Assembly: GCA_037954235.1 (NCBI GenBank)
Contig: JBBMOA010000015.1
Span: 21,106,299-21,170,298, forward strand
Source: Aulostomus chinensis
Taxonomy: Eukaryota > Chordata > Actinopteri > Syngnathiformes > Aulostomidae
Length of the DNA stretch: 64,000 nt
Direction of reading: 5' to 3'
A program made the position numbers and the translations under genes. The notes under the pieces are model-generated. The model was not told the DNA's origin, searched no databases, and was given only the letters and a program-made list of their open reading frames with translations. Positions within the stretch are counted from its first letter, which is position 1; each line of letters begins with the position of its first letter. Shown here one piece after another: positions 10,921-21,946 of this stretch.

Positions 10921-11635
10921 TCAAGTGCGTTTCAGCAGACTTTAATTTACAGTAGGGCCAGCTTAAGCTTAAAAGCTAGAGCCAGCTACAGTACATAGTC
11001 ATGTGGGGAAATTTTTTTTAAATAAATAAATAAAATAAATAATAAAAATATGCCCTTGGCGCCCCACCATATTTTTTTTCCAGAGGTTACAAATGAACAA
11101 ATACAGAAAAAAGAGAGAAAGCAAGCAAATACATTTTCACCGTGGAGGAAGGACAAGAAAGTCTGATATAGAGGTATGTAGTCTTATGTTAGCTTAAAAT
11201 ACCGTTCTGTGTGTAATGTCGTTAGATGTTTCATTTGTAGCAGATAGCTAGCTCAGTAGCAATAACTGAATTAAGTTAATAATACATAATAATGCTACGA
11301 TAACTACCGGTATTGGACTCAGATAACAGTACAAGTTGAAGGACATGAGACTGAATATCTAGCTATCTGGATAACTGCTCTTTCGTGTGCTGAAAACCCA
11401 CTGACAAATATCAGTGATAATGGCTAACACTAACTTATCCACAAAAACAGATTTCTGCACTTACTGGCCTGCACCAGAGATGTGAGCACCACTTGGCATC
11501 GTAGCACATTGTTGTAAGCTAGACTGATATTGAAATATATCAATAAATTAGGTCTACACTAAATTGGGTTGGGTTGCAAATTGGCAGCAGTTGGGCTGCA
11601 TGGCAGAAATGTTTTACTATTAGTGAGTTCTGTGA
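10921..11635. other. Unassigned, possible hAT-like remnant
   Basis: A short frame at 11091-11173 (MNKYRKKRESKQIHF...) is rich in basic residues and is followed by a good donor (gtatgt at 11174), as at the start of some hAT or TTF-type transposase genes. Support is weak, and no terminal repeats were found. Confidence 0.2.
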
Positions 11636-11803
11636 CAGTTTGCATGTTCCCCCTGTGCCTGTGTGGGTTCTCTCCGGGTACTGGGGGACTAGGCTGATTG
11701 GATATTCAAAATGACCATAGGTATGACTGTGAGTGTGAATGGTTGTCTGTCTCTATCTGTGACCGTGAACAGGATAAGCGATAGAAAATGGATGGATGGA
11801 TGG
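11636..11803 (+). repeat. SINE-1 fragment, head missing and internally deleted
   Basis: Begins in the body at 'tttgcatgttccccctgtgcc', passes through 'gactaggctgattgga' and 'gagtgtgaatggttgtctgtct', then jumps over the 'gatggactggcgacctgtcc' block to the tail 'aggataagcgatagaaaatg' plus GATG repeats. Confidence 0.8.
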
Positions 11804-14800
11804 AGAAACTCAGGTGATAAAAGAGCAAATAACTAGCATAAAACACTCAGCAAGCAGTTCAGATGTCAATCATGTGATCATGTGACTAGCGCACAGCCAA
11901 TCAGCTGAACACCTCCACTATTTACAGGTAGCAGATGCTCTCAATGTTAGATGAATGGAGGCTGATGCACAGAGCGGAGTGGCTGCAGGATAGTAAAAAG
12001 CTGCTGGTGTTTGTCACAATTTATGGTTTTACATGTCCATTAACAGTCACTTTGGTTATTGACTCCAGATGTCCGCTGGCTGTCGAGGCAATTGTTGAAG
12101 TTGGAAAGCTGTTAATAGTTGATTGTCGAGGTCTGACACCTGTTGCATACTGATTGCTTGAATTGGTGAGTTGTTTAGCCTTTTTGCTATTTGTTTACTA
12201 TTATGTACTTTACTTTAGCACTTGGTACTTAAAATATTGTTTTCTTTTCACTTGCACTGTTAGCCACAGGGCCCAACGAGTGTGGTTGTTAGTTTTGCAT
12301 TTCCCTGACGTAGCATGTAGCGTGTTGGCAATCAGCTGATGCAGTGGTGGTGAGACATGCTGCAGCAGTTAAGGGCTCTGGCCTTATGTTGACCAGGCCA
12401 GGGCTTCTCTTGGGTTGATTGGTGATGGCGAGCTATCCCAAGCCCAGTTGATCCACGTGGAGGAACCAGGAATCCAACTGCTACAGTAATCATCATGTGT
12501 CTGCCACAGCGGTTGGACACTGCAGCGCAAACCCCCTCCCTCATTCATCTCCTTTGCCCCATTCACTCACACACACATACCCTTAGTTGGTACTAGAGTT
12601 ATGTTGCTAACTTATGTCAGTGGTGCAAGCTTTTATTTCAGAAATGCATAAATCAACAATTTTGAACTTGGTTATAACTTAGTTCAAACTAAGTTTGAAC
12701 ATGCAGCTGGTGCCGGATACAGTCGTTACTTGTTCTACTCTACAGCTACATGTTTTTGCTTGTAATAGGCTAATATCTACTCTATAACTGTCCAGATGCA
12801 CTCAGGAAATATCTTCAGAAGCCCCCAGCTACTGGAGAAGAAACATCTGATCTCCCATCTACGCCACACTTTAAACCAGGTCAGTTCAGATAAGTTCACT
12901 TGTGCACTGCTATGTCATTATTATTGTTGTTGCCATTATTATTTATGTTGAATTTTACAAATACACATTGTAACTAATTAAATGCAGGTTTTAATAAAAT
13001 TAAGTTTATTTGTACAGTGCTACTTTATATGCAGTACAACAGCATGGATGTTCTGATTGTATACAGCTGCAGGTCAATCATCGTCATCCAGTGCCACCAC
13101 ATCCAGCACTCCGGCTCCTTTCACTGAGATACAGCCTGCAGCATTAAAATATTAATTAATTCCATTGAACTTAGCAATTTATCAGTACATGTTGTTGAAG
13201 TAAAAATATTTTTTTCACGAGGAGGACTGAGTGACTTTGTTAATATTTTTATTATGTTAATAATGTTTCCAAAAGGGCAGGTAGTTGTTCATATTAATGT
13301 TTGCATTCTTGGATATATTCCTTTGTTTAAGTCATTTGAATATATTAACATATACGTTTTTTTTGTCTTGAAACCATTGCGGTACCTTATGTTTGTTTGA
13401 GGGGATAAGAATAATGTAATTTCGACATGTTTTTTTTTCTTCACATTCTGTTTTATTTTGCAATTTTACCTCTGCAGGACTGCAACTAAATCTAAATACA
13501 TTTTAGGTTTATAGTTTTCACTTGCAAATTATACAAAGGATTAAATAATTATGCTCAGACTACATTCAAATATACCATTGACTCCAGTCGCAATTTCCTT
13601 CCACACCAATTCTCACTCGGTCCTTTGTCATTGGAGCGACTTTTTTCCCAAAAAAATATATTCATACTCACGTTATGTCTGTTTCTGATTCCAAGAGAGG
13701 AAAGGTATATGTGCCCCTTGAAATTAGCTAATGCCATGGGAAATCTGAATATTAGGGCTCCTTTGCTAGCTTTTTATAGGCCTAGTCGTGGCACACTGAT
13801 GTAAGTGAAAACGAACCTACTTAATTTATGTAATGAACTCCTATCAGCTGTTTTGGAACTGAAAACTCAAGAGTTTCCCATCCGAGGATAAATCAACTCT
13901 CATAGGCTCAACATTTTTGGAACCTTCTTTCTGAAACGGAACCCAGTGGGTGAATATGACTGTGATTGTGTGTCAAGCCAGCAAAACCAAAACACCTGAG
14001 GCAAGTGACAGTACATGAGATTACAGGAAAATAATCCGATCAAGTGCGCACACACATTTACCTTTTCTCCACGACAACCTTTTCACTCCGGGACAATGTT
14101 GAGGAGCCCTCGGTTACTCAATTATTCCTGTTGATGTTGGCATAATTGATGTATATTCAAAGATGGACTTGAAGGATTCTTGATAGCGTAGGAATCAACT
14201 TTCAGTGAGCCATTGAGACGAAACGATCGCTATCATCAGGTTACTTTCTCGGCTGCTCGAACACCTGGTGCCTCGCAGCCTCCACTGTAGGAAACTGTGT
14301 ATGAAGCGGTGTTTTAGCGCATAGTTTCTCCACTCAATAAAGACGCAATTGACGTGTGTTCATACTAAAGATAAAACTGTAATCCTGACGCTGTGTGGGT
14401 GGAGCCGTGGCGCACACTACAAAAAATGTTCACTTCCAAACCTTGTGTTGACGTCGTATAATCCTCGAGTCCGGCAGAGAGGGCGTTTTTTTCTTTTTTT
14501 CTAGTGGAGATCGACCTCATGTCGCAGGTGATATTAAGGCAGGAGGATTTACAGTGGCGGTCTGGGTATTTTGAAAGCTTCGAAGAGCGAGCACGAGAAG
14601 TCTTTGTCAAATTGCTTTAATTGAAGTTATGGACTGGGAAAAATCTATCACTTGAAACGGAATTGTAATTATTTATATTTGAATTTGAAGTAAGCACCTT
14701 GAATCATTGTATTTAAAACTGGATTTGATAGCATAAATTGGAAAAATGTATATTTGGAACTATGTTGCAATAAACTTGAAACTGAATTAATTTGCTTTGA

Positions 14801-15330
14801 AATTGTATTTATATCTGAACATTCAATTATTTGTACATATTCCATTCTTACAATTTAATTTCAGTTCTTACAATTATACTATTATATAATTATATTCTAT
14901 TAAGACATACCTCTGGTTGTAGAGGAGGAGTAATCAAGCACAGATTCATAGACTCCTAACCGCATGTATGTCAATTCGTTTAGGGCTTGCTGGGTGGATA
15001 GACATCCACCCGAGTTAAACTGGGGCCAAAACACATCTTTCATCTTTCTTGAAGAGATGCAGAGTTCAAACTCAAATACAAATATCATTCATTCAAAGTT
15101 ATTTGAAGAATCTTGTTGTGTTCCAACATACTATATTTTAACTAGTTCTGTTTATTTTTCAAATAAATTATACATTTAAACCAGAGACCCAGTGGAATCG
15201 GGCAAAATTATATTAAAAGTTTTAGAAAAGACTGACTTGTGGAAAGCAGCCATTAGCTTTATGAAAGCCCTCTCCTGGAAAGAATAGAGCAGATCAGTCA
15301 AGACACATTTTTAAAATTAAACAGGCCAGG
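11804..15330. other. Unassigned AT-rich stretch; scattered weak exon-like pieces
   Basis: No gene recognised. Two exon-like pieces, 12790-12880 (...KYLQKPPATGEETSDLPSTP, followed by gtcagt) and 13060-13145 (...SSSSSATTSSTPAPFTEIQP), have the S/T/P-rich composition of the linker in some hAT transposases, but there is no domain to confirm this. The block 13740-14640 is less AT-rich, has an AATAAA at 14335-14340 and a following 'gtggagccgtggcgcac', and might be a solo LTR; no paired repeat was found. 14640-15180 is very AT-rich. Confidence 0.35.
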
Positions 15331-15332
15331 TG

Positions 15333-15334
<2 letters not shown>

Positions 15335-15408
<74 letters not shown>
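15335..15408. repeat. (CT)n microsatellite
   Basis: About 36 CT units with a single CA interruption near 15380. Confidence 0.95.
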
Positions 15409-15413
<5 letters not shown>

Positions 15414-15808
15414 CAGATACGCAGAGTTCATGTCCAAACTACATATGAATTAAATGTATCATGTGACATGAAATCACTGACATTCATGAGAATTATCAAA
15501 GAAAGACTCTATATAGAACGATAGCATGCTACAGGAAGTACTGCCCACAGATGCACGATATGAATAGCAATGCTGAGGGAGACGCAGCTGTCTGTGACAT
15601 TGTGGCATTGCAGAGCTATACACCAGATGAGTGTCACAGGTGAGACAACGGCTGTGTTTTGAGCATGCTTGTTCACATACGTATTTGCCTCTGTACTGTG
15701 TGTGTTACTGGAATATCCTGTGAGAGATCATACCTGACATAGAACATCTGGATTTGGATGATTTTATAACCCCAATTTATAAGAAAAACAAAGGAGGCAA
15801 AATGTAAA

Positions 15809-16175
15809 GTGCGTACTGTGGTGCAGTGGTTAGCACTGTTGTCTCACAGCAAGAAGGCTCGGGGTTCGAGTCCTGGCTCGGGCGTGGGATCTTTCTGTGT
15901 GGAGTTTTCACGTTCTCCCTTTGCCTGCATGGGTTCTCTCTACTTTAGCTTCCTCCCACAGTCTAAAGACATACAAATGGGAACTAGTCACTCTAAATTG
16001 ACTGTAGGTATGACTGTGAGTGTGGTTCTGTCTCTATGTGTTGACCCTGCGATGGACTGGCGACCTGTCCAGGGTGAACCCCGCCTCACGCCCGAAAGCT
16101 ACTGGGATAGGCTCCAGCCCCCTCGCAAGCCTTAACAGGGTAAGCGGAAGAAAATAGATGGATGGATGGAAGGAG
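15809..16175 (+). mobile_element. SINE-1, full-length copy with target duplication
   Basis: Complete from the tRNA-like head (A-box region 'gtggtgcagtggttagcac', B-box 'ggttcgagtcctg') to the tail '...aagcggaagaaaatag' with GATG repeats. The 9-bp 'aaatgtaaa' occurs immediately before (15800-15808) and after (16176-16184), a probable target-site duplication. Confidence 0.85.
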
Positions 16176-16817
16176 AAATGTAAATGTGGAGACATCCAAG
16201 GAGCTTAGCATTTTGCTAATACTGTGATCATATAAACACCCAACCAATTACCAAACACTCAGTGGGCCAGTGACTTCCAACTTTGCTCTCCCAAGTCAGG
16301 CGTCTGATGACGTTGCATTGGTCCCACTCCACTTTTCCAGCATTTTTCATGATGCTTTTAATGGTCTCAGACTTATTTCTTTTTAGATGGGGTTCTTGGT
16401 ACTGAAGGTTAAACAGTGAGAATAAATTTGACAGACCAGTTCGGCGAAGATTTGAAATCAAGTACATCACAGATTACAAGTGGATGGAGATTTCAGTAGG
16501 GAAAGATTTACAGGGGATAAGCAAGAGTTTAATTAAACTTCTCTGTTGGGGGCTGTCCTAAAGAGGGTGGGTTGGATTTAATCCAGCCTCTAGGAAGTCT
16601 CTGAGTTTCTTGGAATTCACCACGCAAAACTAATGGGTGTAGTGAGAAGGTTTAGAGATGCTTGACAAGGATTTTCTGTTGAGTTAAAATGAGCACTAAG
16701 GCTCTAATGATAGATGTGTATATAATGTCGAAATTGAGAGGTCAGCTAATTAATGTTGTGGATTACGTCACATTCTTTAAAAATGAAAAGCATCTTTCAG
16801 GGTTTCTCTGATGTTTT
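16176..16817. other. Unassigned spacer
   Basis: No coding frame, repeat copy or terminal structure recognised. Confidence 0.5.
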
Positions 16818-16975
16818 AGGCCAGTCAAGTAAGTTTATTTGTAAAGCTCCAAATCACATTAGCTATCTCATAACACTTAAGTAATATATGTAATTATGTG
16901 CTGGCAAATACAATACAAGCACAATGCCGATGTTAATGCTAGTACAGTAGTGAGAATACTATTATGAGTACTACG
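16818..16975 (+). repeat. R-A copy 2, left piece (split by Rex3)
   Basis: Starts 'gtcaagtaagtttatttgta', the same 5' edge as the copy at 35802, and continues into 'caatgccgatgttaatgct', which matches 47116-47140 of copy 4. It stops at the Rex3 insertion and resumes at 20087. Confidence 0.75.
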
Positions 16976-16979
16976 AGAA

Positions 16980-18116
16980 CTAGTAGTTCTGGTCAAAGTT
17001 CTGCCGGAGGTGGGAGTTAAAGATCGTTCTGACTGGTTCTTCTGCCAGGCGTTCCCAACAAACCCTCACTACTCGTTTGGGCCTGCCAGGTCTGCGCGGC
17101 ATCTTCCCCTGCCATCTGATCCAACTCACCACCAGGTGGAGATCAGTTGACAGCTCAGCTCCTCTCTTCACCCGAGTGTCCAGAACATGCGGTCGCAGGT
17201 CAAATGATACGACAATAAAATCGATCATAGACCTGCAACCTAGGGTGTCCTGGTGCCATGTGCACCAGTGGGCATCCTTATGCTCGAACATGGTGTTCGT
17301 TATGGCCAAACTGCGACTTGCACAGAAGTCCAATAACTGAACACCAATTGGGGTCAGGTTGGACCTGCCGTTCCTCCCAATCACACCTCTCCAGGTCATG
17401 CTGTCGTTGCCCATGTAAGCGTTGAAGTTTCCCAGTAGGACAATGGAGTCCCCAGCCGGGGCACCATCCAGTACCCTTCCCAAGGACTCCAAAAAGGGTG
17501 AGTACTCTGAACTGGTGTTCGGCGCATATGCGCAGACCACAGTCAGGACCCGTTCCCCGACCCGAAGGCGCAGGGAAGCAACCCTTTCGTCCACGGGGGT
17601 AAACCCCAACGTACAGGCAGAGAATCGAGGGGCAACCAAAAAGCCCACCCCCGCCCTCCGCCTCTCACCCCGAGCAACTCCAGCAAAAGAGAAAGTCCAA
17701 CCCCTCTCTAGGACTCGGGTTCCGGACCCAGAGCTATGTGTCGAGGTGAGGTCGACTATATCTAGCCGGTAACGCTCAACCTCTTCCACCAGCTCCAGCT
17801 CCTTCCCCACCAGAGAGGTAATGTTCCATGTCCCAAAAGCCAGCTTCCATGTCTGTGGTTCAGACAGCCGAGGCACCCGCCTGAAACTGCCACCCAAACC
17901 ACATTGCACCGGACCCCTCCGGTTCCCCCGATGAGTGGTGAGTCCAAGGGAGGACGTGCCTGTGTCTCCTCTTCGGGCTGGGCCCGGCCAGGCCCCACGG
18001 ACCAAGGCCCGGCCACCAGGCGCTCGCCTTTGAGCCCCCACCCCGGGCCTGGCTCCAGGGCGGGGCCCCGGTGCCCCCCCGGGCAGGGTACATGTAGCAC
18101 TTGCTGGTTTTTCCAT
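16980..18116 (-). pseudogene. Rex3 endonuclease half (inverted)
   Basis: An open frame of 378 residues. The N-terminal 90 residues are G/P/R-rich 5' UTR read-through; the AP-endonuclease-like domain starts at KLAFGTWNITSL near residue 90. Motifs seen: GTWNI, VVCAYAPNTSSEY, VLLGNFNAYMG, TWHQDTLGCRSMIDFIVVS and LSTDLHLVVSW. In active APE-type domains the fourth is G-D-F-N-A-H and the last is S-D-H-H; here the catalytic Asp is Asn and the key His is Leu. The frame is open but the enzyme should be dead. It ends at ...FNSHLRQNF, where the inversion breakpoint cuts it off from the reverse transcriptase. Confidence 0.85.
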
Positions 18117-18272
18117 GAAGGGTCTGTTGAACCGTTCTTTGTCTGGCCCTTCGCCTAGGACCAGTCTGCCTTGGGTGACCCTACCAGGGGCAAAATGCCC
18201 CCGACAGCATAGCTCCTAGGGTCACTAGGGCACTAAAACTCCTCCACCACGGTAAGGTGACGGTTCCAGGAG

Positions 18273-20050
18273 GAGCAACAACTCGGGCATGGGAAGAGTT
18301 CGGTGAGGCCATGGAGAACGACTATCGGTCAGCTCCAAAAAGGTTCTGGCAAACCGTCCGTCGCCTCAGGGGGGGAAGGCGGCAACTTGCCCACACTGTT
18401 TACAGTGGGGGTGGGAGGCTGCTGACGTCAACTGGGGAGATAATTGGGCGGTGGAAGGAATACTTTGAGGAACTCCTCAATCCCACCAGCACGTACTCCG
18501 TGGAGGAGACAGAGTCTGGGGAGTGCTTGGGGGAGGGGGTCGTCCAATCTCCGGGGCAGAAGTCGCCGAGGCAGTTAAACAACTCCGCGGTGGCAGAGCC
18601 CCAGGGGTGGATGAAATCTGCCCTGGGTATCTCAAGGCTCTGGATGTAGTGGGGCTGTCTTGGCTGACATGTCTCTGCAACACTGCGTGGACATCGGGGG
18701 AAGTGCCTTTGGAGTGGCAGACCGGGGTGGTGGTCCCCGTCTTTAAGAAAGGGGACCAGAGGGTGTGTTCCAACTATCGGGGGATCACACTTCTCAGCCT
18801 CCCTGGTAAGGTCTACGCCAGGGTACTGGAGAGGAGGGTCAGGGCGATAGTCGAACCTCAGATTGAGGAGGAGCAGTGTGGTTTTCGTCCTGGCCATGGA
18901 ACCATGGATCAGCTCTTCACCCTCGCTAGGTTGCTGGAGGGGGCATGGGAGTTTGCCCAACCAGTCCACATGTGCTTTGTGGACTTGGAGAAGGCTTACG
19001 ACCGTGTTCCCAGGAGCATACTGTGGGGGGTACTCCGGGAGTACGGGGTGGATGGCCATTCGGTCATTCTACCGGAGGAGTGAGAGTCTGGTCCGTGTGG
19101 CCGGTAGTAAGTCGGACTTGTTCCCAGTGAGGGTTGGACTCCGCCAAGGCTGCCCTTTGTCACCGGTTCTGTTCATAACTTTTATGGACAGAATTTCTAG
19201 GCGCAGCCGGGTGGTGGAGGGGGTTGAGTTTGGTGGGGGGAGGATGTCGTCTTTGCTGTTTGCGGATGACGTAGTCCTCTTAGCGCCATCGGGCCACGAC
19301 CTCCAGCTCTTGCTGGGACAGTTTGCAGCCGAATGTGAAGCGGCTGGGATGAGAATCAGCACCTACAAGTCTGAGGCCATGGTCCTCAGCCGGAAAAGGG
19401 TGGTTTGCCCACTCTGGGTCGGGGGGGAGGTCTTACCTCAGGTGGAGGAGTTTAAGTATCTCGGGGTCTTGTTCATGAGTGAGGGTAAGATGGAGCGGGA
19501 GATTGACAGGCGGATTGGGGCGGCATCCGCAGTCTTGCGGTTGCTAAACCAGTCTGTTGTGGTGAAGAGGGAGCTTAGCCAAAAGGCGAGGCTCTCGATT
19601 TACCGGTCAATCTACGTTCCAATCCTCACCTATGGTCATGAGCTTTGGGTAATGACAGAAAGAACAAGATCGCGAATACAAGCGGCCGAAATGAGTTTCC
19701 TCCACAGGGTGGCTGGGCTCTCCCTTAGAGATAGGGTGAGAAGCTCAGTCATTCGGGAGGGACTCAGAGTAGAACCGCTGCTCCTCCATGTCGAGAGGAG
19801 CCAGTTGAGGTGGTTCGGGCATCTGATGAGGATGCCTCCTGGGCGCCTCCCTCTGGAGGTTTTCCAGGCATGTCCAACTGGGAGGAGGCCTCGAGGCCGA
19901 CCCAGGACACGGTGGAGGGATTATATCTCTCGGCTGGCCAGGGAACGCCTTGGGATCCTCCCGGAAGAGCTGGTTGAAGTGGCTGGGGAGAGGGCAGTCT
20001 GGGCTTCCTTGCTGAGACTGCTGCCCCCGCAACCCGGACCCACCGGATGA
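18273..20050 (+). pseudogene. Rex3 reverse transcriptase half, frameshifted
   Basis: Begins ARAWEEFGEAMENDY-like at 18278, then in three frames: EYFEELLNPTSTY (18257 frame); APGVDEICPGYLK, VFKKGDQRVCSNYRGITLLS, QCGFRPGHGTMDQLF and CFVDLEKAYDRVP (18523 frame); and GLRQGCPLSPVLFITFMD, SSLLFADDVVLLAP, EEFKYLGVLF, YGHELWVMTERTRSRIQAAE and RGRPRTRWRDYISRL (to 20050). The F-A-D-D catalytic pair is intact. Frameshifts lie near 18520 and 19070. The order is that of RTE elements, and '...tggcagaccggggtggtggt' near 18715 matches what I remember as a diagnostic Rex3 stretch. Confidence 0.88.
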
Positions 20051-20086
20051 AGCGGAGGACGACGAAGACGAAGACTAGAACTAGTA

Positions 20087-20930
20087 CTAATACTGATGTC
20101 AAAGGTGGCAGCTTGAGCCTTTTCAAGTCTGTAGCCTCCCCCAACAGCATTAGTCAGGGATCTGGGAAATGGGGAAGCACAAAGGCTCTGGAGAAGAGGA
20201 CACATTAGGACCAAGTATGAGTACAGGAGGATAGTGAAGACAGAGAGTGAGAGAGAAGTCCACTGTATCATGGGAGATCCCCTAGCAGTCTAAGCCTTTA
20301 GCCGCATAACTAAGGGCCAAGCCAGCCCTAACTAAAAGCTTTATCAAAAAGGCAACAGGCAAGGTTTTAAGTTGACTCTTAAATTTAAGAGTGGGTATCT
20401 GATTCCTGGACCAAAACCGGGACACGATTCCACAGGAGAGAAGCCTGATGATTTGTGGCACTGGCTCCCATTCTGCTATTAGATACCCAAGGAATCACAA
20501 GTAACCCTGGATCCTGGGAGCAAGGAGTTCTAGATAGATAATAAGGGACTATGACCTCTGTCAGGTTACTGTTTGTTGAGGGCTTTTTATATTAGAATGA
20601 CAATTTTGAATTGTATTCTGAATTTGACAGGGAGCCAATACAGAGAGGCCAGTACAGTCTTCTACTGGTTCTTAATACGCAAATATTCAATATACTGGCA
20701 ACTGCATTTTGGACCAGCAAGAGAGTGTTTAGGGACTTATTGATGCAACCTTATCGGGAAGAATTGCCGTCATCCAGCCTGGAAGTGAAAAAAACGGAGA
20801 GACCAGTTTTTCTGCATCTTTTTGAGACAGGATGTGTCTGATCTTAGATATGATAGGAAGATGAAAGAGGCCAGTGGAAGTTCTGTGTCCACAGCTGCAC
20901 CCACAGGAGTGACATGAAATTGTTTCAACC
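20087..20930 (+). repeat. R-A copy 2, right piece
   Basis: Resumes with 'ctaatactgatgtcaaaggt' and 'ggcagcttgagccttttcaag', matching 36186-36210 and 47190-47215, then runs on through 'cctttagccgcataactaag' and 'ggagccaatacagagaggcc'. It is the longest R-A copy in the window; the others stop near 'catgggagatcc'. The family thus extends at least 650 bp beyond the other copies. Confidence 0.7.
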
Positions 20931-21170
20931 ACTCACTTCAAGGGCCTTTTTCATCTAAAGAGGAAATTGTCAAAGGCCTAATGGTTGGGCATTTCCAGAA
21001 GACCAGCCCATGGCTCTCTTTGATTGGCTAAACATTTGGAGTGACATGGTTCAGGATCAGAGCCAGTAAGTAGGAGGAGATGGAATGGGTCTGGGAATGG
21101 GTTTTTGTTTTTTGTTTTTTACATTATGATGCAACTATGACAAATACCCCAGTTTGGGAATCATGGATAT

Positions 21171-21550
21171 CCATCCATCGTCATCTTCCGCTTATTCCGA
21201 CACATTAAGGGTCGCGGGGGGGGCTGGAGCCTATCCCAGCGTCAACGGGCGAGAGGCGGGGTACACCCTGGACAGGTCGCCAGTCCATCGCAGGGCCAAC
21301 ATAGAGAGACGAACAACCATTCACAGTCACATTCATACCTACGGTCAATTTAGAGTATTCAATCAGCCTAGTCCCCAATTGCATGTTTTTGGACTGTGGG
21401 AGGAAGCCGGAGTACCCGGAGAGAACCCACGCAGACACGGGGAGAACACGCAAACTCCACACAGAAAGATCCCGTGCCCGAGCCAGGACTCGAACCCGGA
21501 ACCTTCTTGCTGTGAGGCCACAGTGCTAACCACTGCACCACCGTGCAGCC
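21171..21550 (-). mobile_element. SINE-1, full length, with perfect 12-bp target duplication
   Basis: The best reference copy of the family (380 bp). Read on the minus strand: a tRNA-related head with an A-box-like 'gtggtgcagtggttagcac' and B-box-like 'ggttcgagtcctg'; a body with 'tgtgtggagtttgcgtgttc', 'ggactaggctgattg' and 'gcgatggactggcgacctgt'; and a 3' end 'ggaataagcggaagatgacg' followed by GATGG. 'aatcatggatat' flanks it on both sides (21159-21170 and 21551-21562) without mismatch. The tail resembles the Rex3 3' end, so Rex3/RTE machinery probably moved it. Confidence 0.9.
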
Positions 21551-21562
21551 AATCATGGATAT

Positions 21563-21846
21563 AGGCAATTAAATTGCATTCAAAAAGAAGTGCACCATTG
21601 AGGCCATGTGTTCTATGTAGTGCATTTCTGGTTCATTTGAAGTCAAGTAATGGCAGCATCAGTGATTGAACTGCTTCAGGCCTTGGTTTCACTGTGCAAT
21701 TATGTTGACTGTACAATATACAATGTCACAGTTTATAAGTGGGGAAAAACAGGACACAAGTGCTGACAGCATTCAAACAAAGGCATTTAATATTCAAAAG
21801 GCAAAGGATCACCACAATTTTGCAAACTGGGAAAAAACAAACGTCT
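21563..21846. repeat. R-C fragment
   Basis: From about 21735, 'gacagcattcaaacaaagg' and 'tttaatattcaaaaggcaaa' match 22640-22680 ('gacagcgttcaagcaaag', 'ttgatattaaaaaggcaag') of the R-C copy further on. The first 170 bases are unassigned. Confidence 0.55.
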
Positions 21847-21946
21847 CGGGCGACAACTTGCCCACTCCGTGTACAGAGGGGATGCTAGGCTGCTGATGTC
21901 AGCTGGGGAGATAATTGGACTGTGGAAGGAATACTTCGAGGAACTT
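21847..21946 (+). mobile_element. Rex3 fragment (100 bp)
   Basis: 'gcgacaacttgcccactccg' through 'ggaaggaatacttcgaggaact' matches 18379-18477 of the Rex3 copy with few differences. It corresponds to the N-terminal part of the reverse transcriptase and is truncated at both ends. Confidence 0.85.

Larger units (their letters stand above)
16976..20086 (+). mobile_element. Rex3 (RTE-clade) LINE with inverted 5' half
   Basis: The 3' half (about 18273-20076) reads on the + strand and encodes the reverse transcriptase. The 5' half (about 18272 down to 16986) reads on the - strand and holds the 5' UTR and endonuclease. The element's true 5' start ('ggaaccgtcaccttaccgtg' on the minus strand, near 18266) therefore sits in the middle, back to back with the reverse-transcriptase segment. 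The linker between endonuclease and reverse transcriptase is lost. The ten bases 'agaactagta' occur at both outer edges (16976-16985, 20077-20086), a target duplication that makes the whole a single insertion. This fits twin priming. The 3' end 'ggatgaagcggaggacgacg' is a degenerate form of the GATAAGCGGAAGATGGATGG tail of Rex3. Confidence 0.85.

Noticed and set aside
13740..14640. Possible solo LTR with AATAAA and a primer-site-like stretch
   Set aside because: No second copy, no TG...CA edges and no target duplication could be found.
15809..16135. 108-codon frame starting near a tRNA-like sequence, and a possible tRNA gene
   Set aside because: It is a SINE; the tRNA-like head lacks a complete cloverleaf, and the frame runs through the SINE body.
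19745..20271. Minus-strand frames of 95-128 codons
   Set aside because: Shadows of the Rex3 reverse-transcriptase frame.
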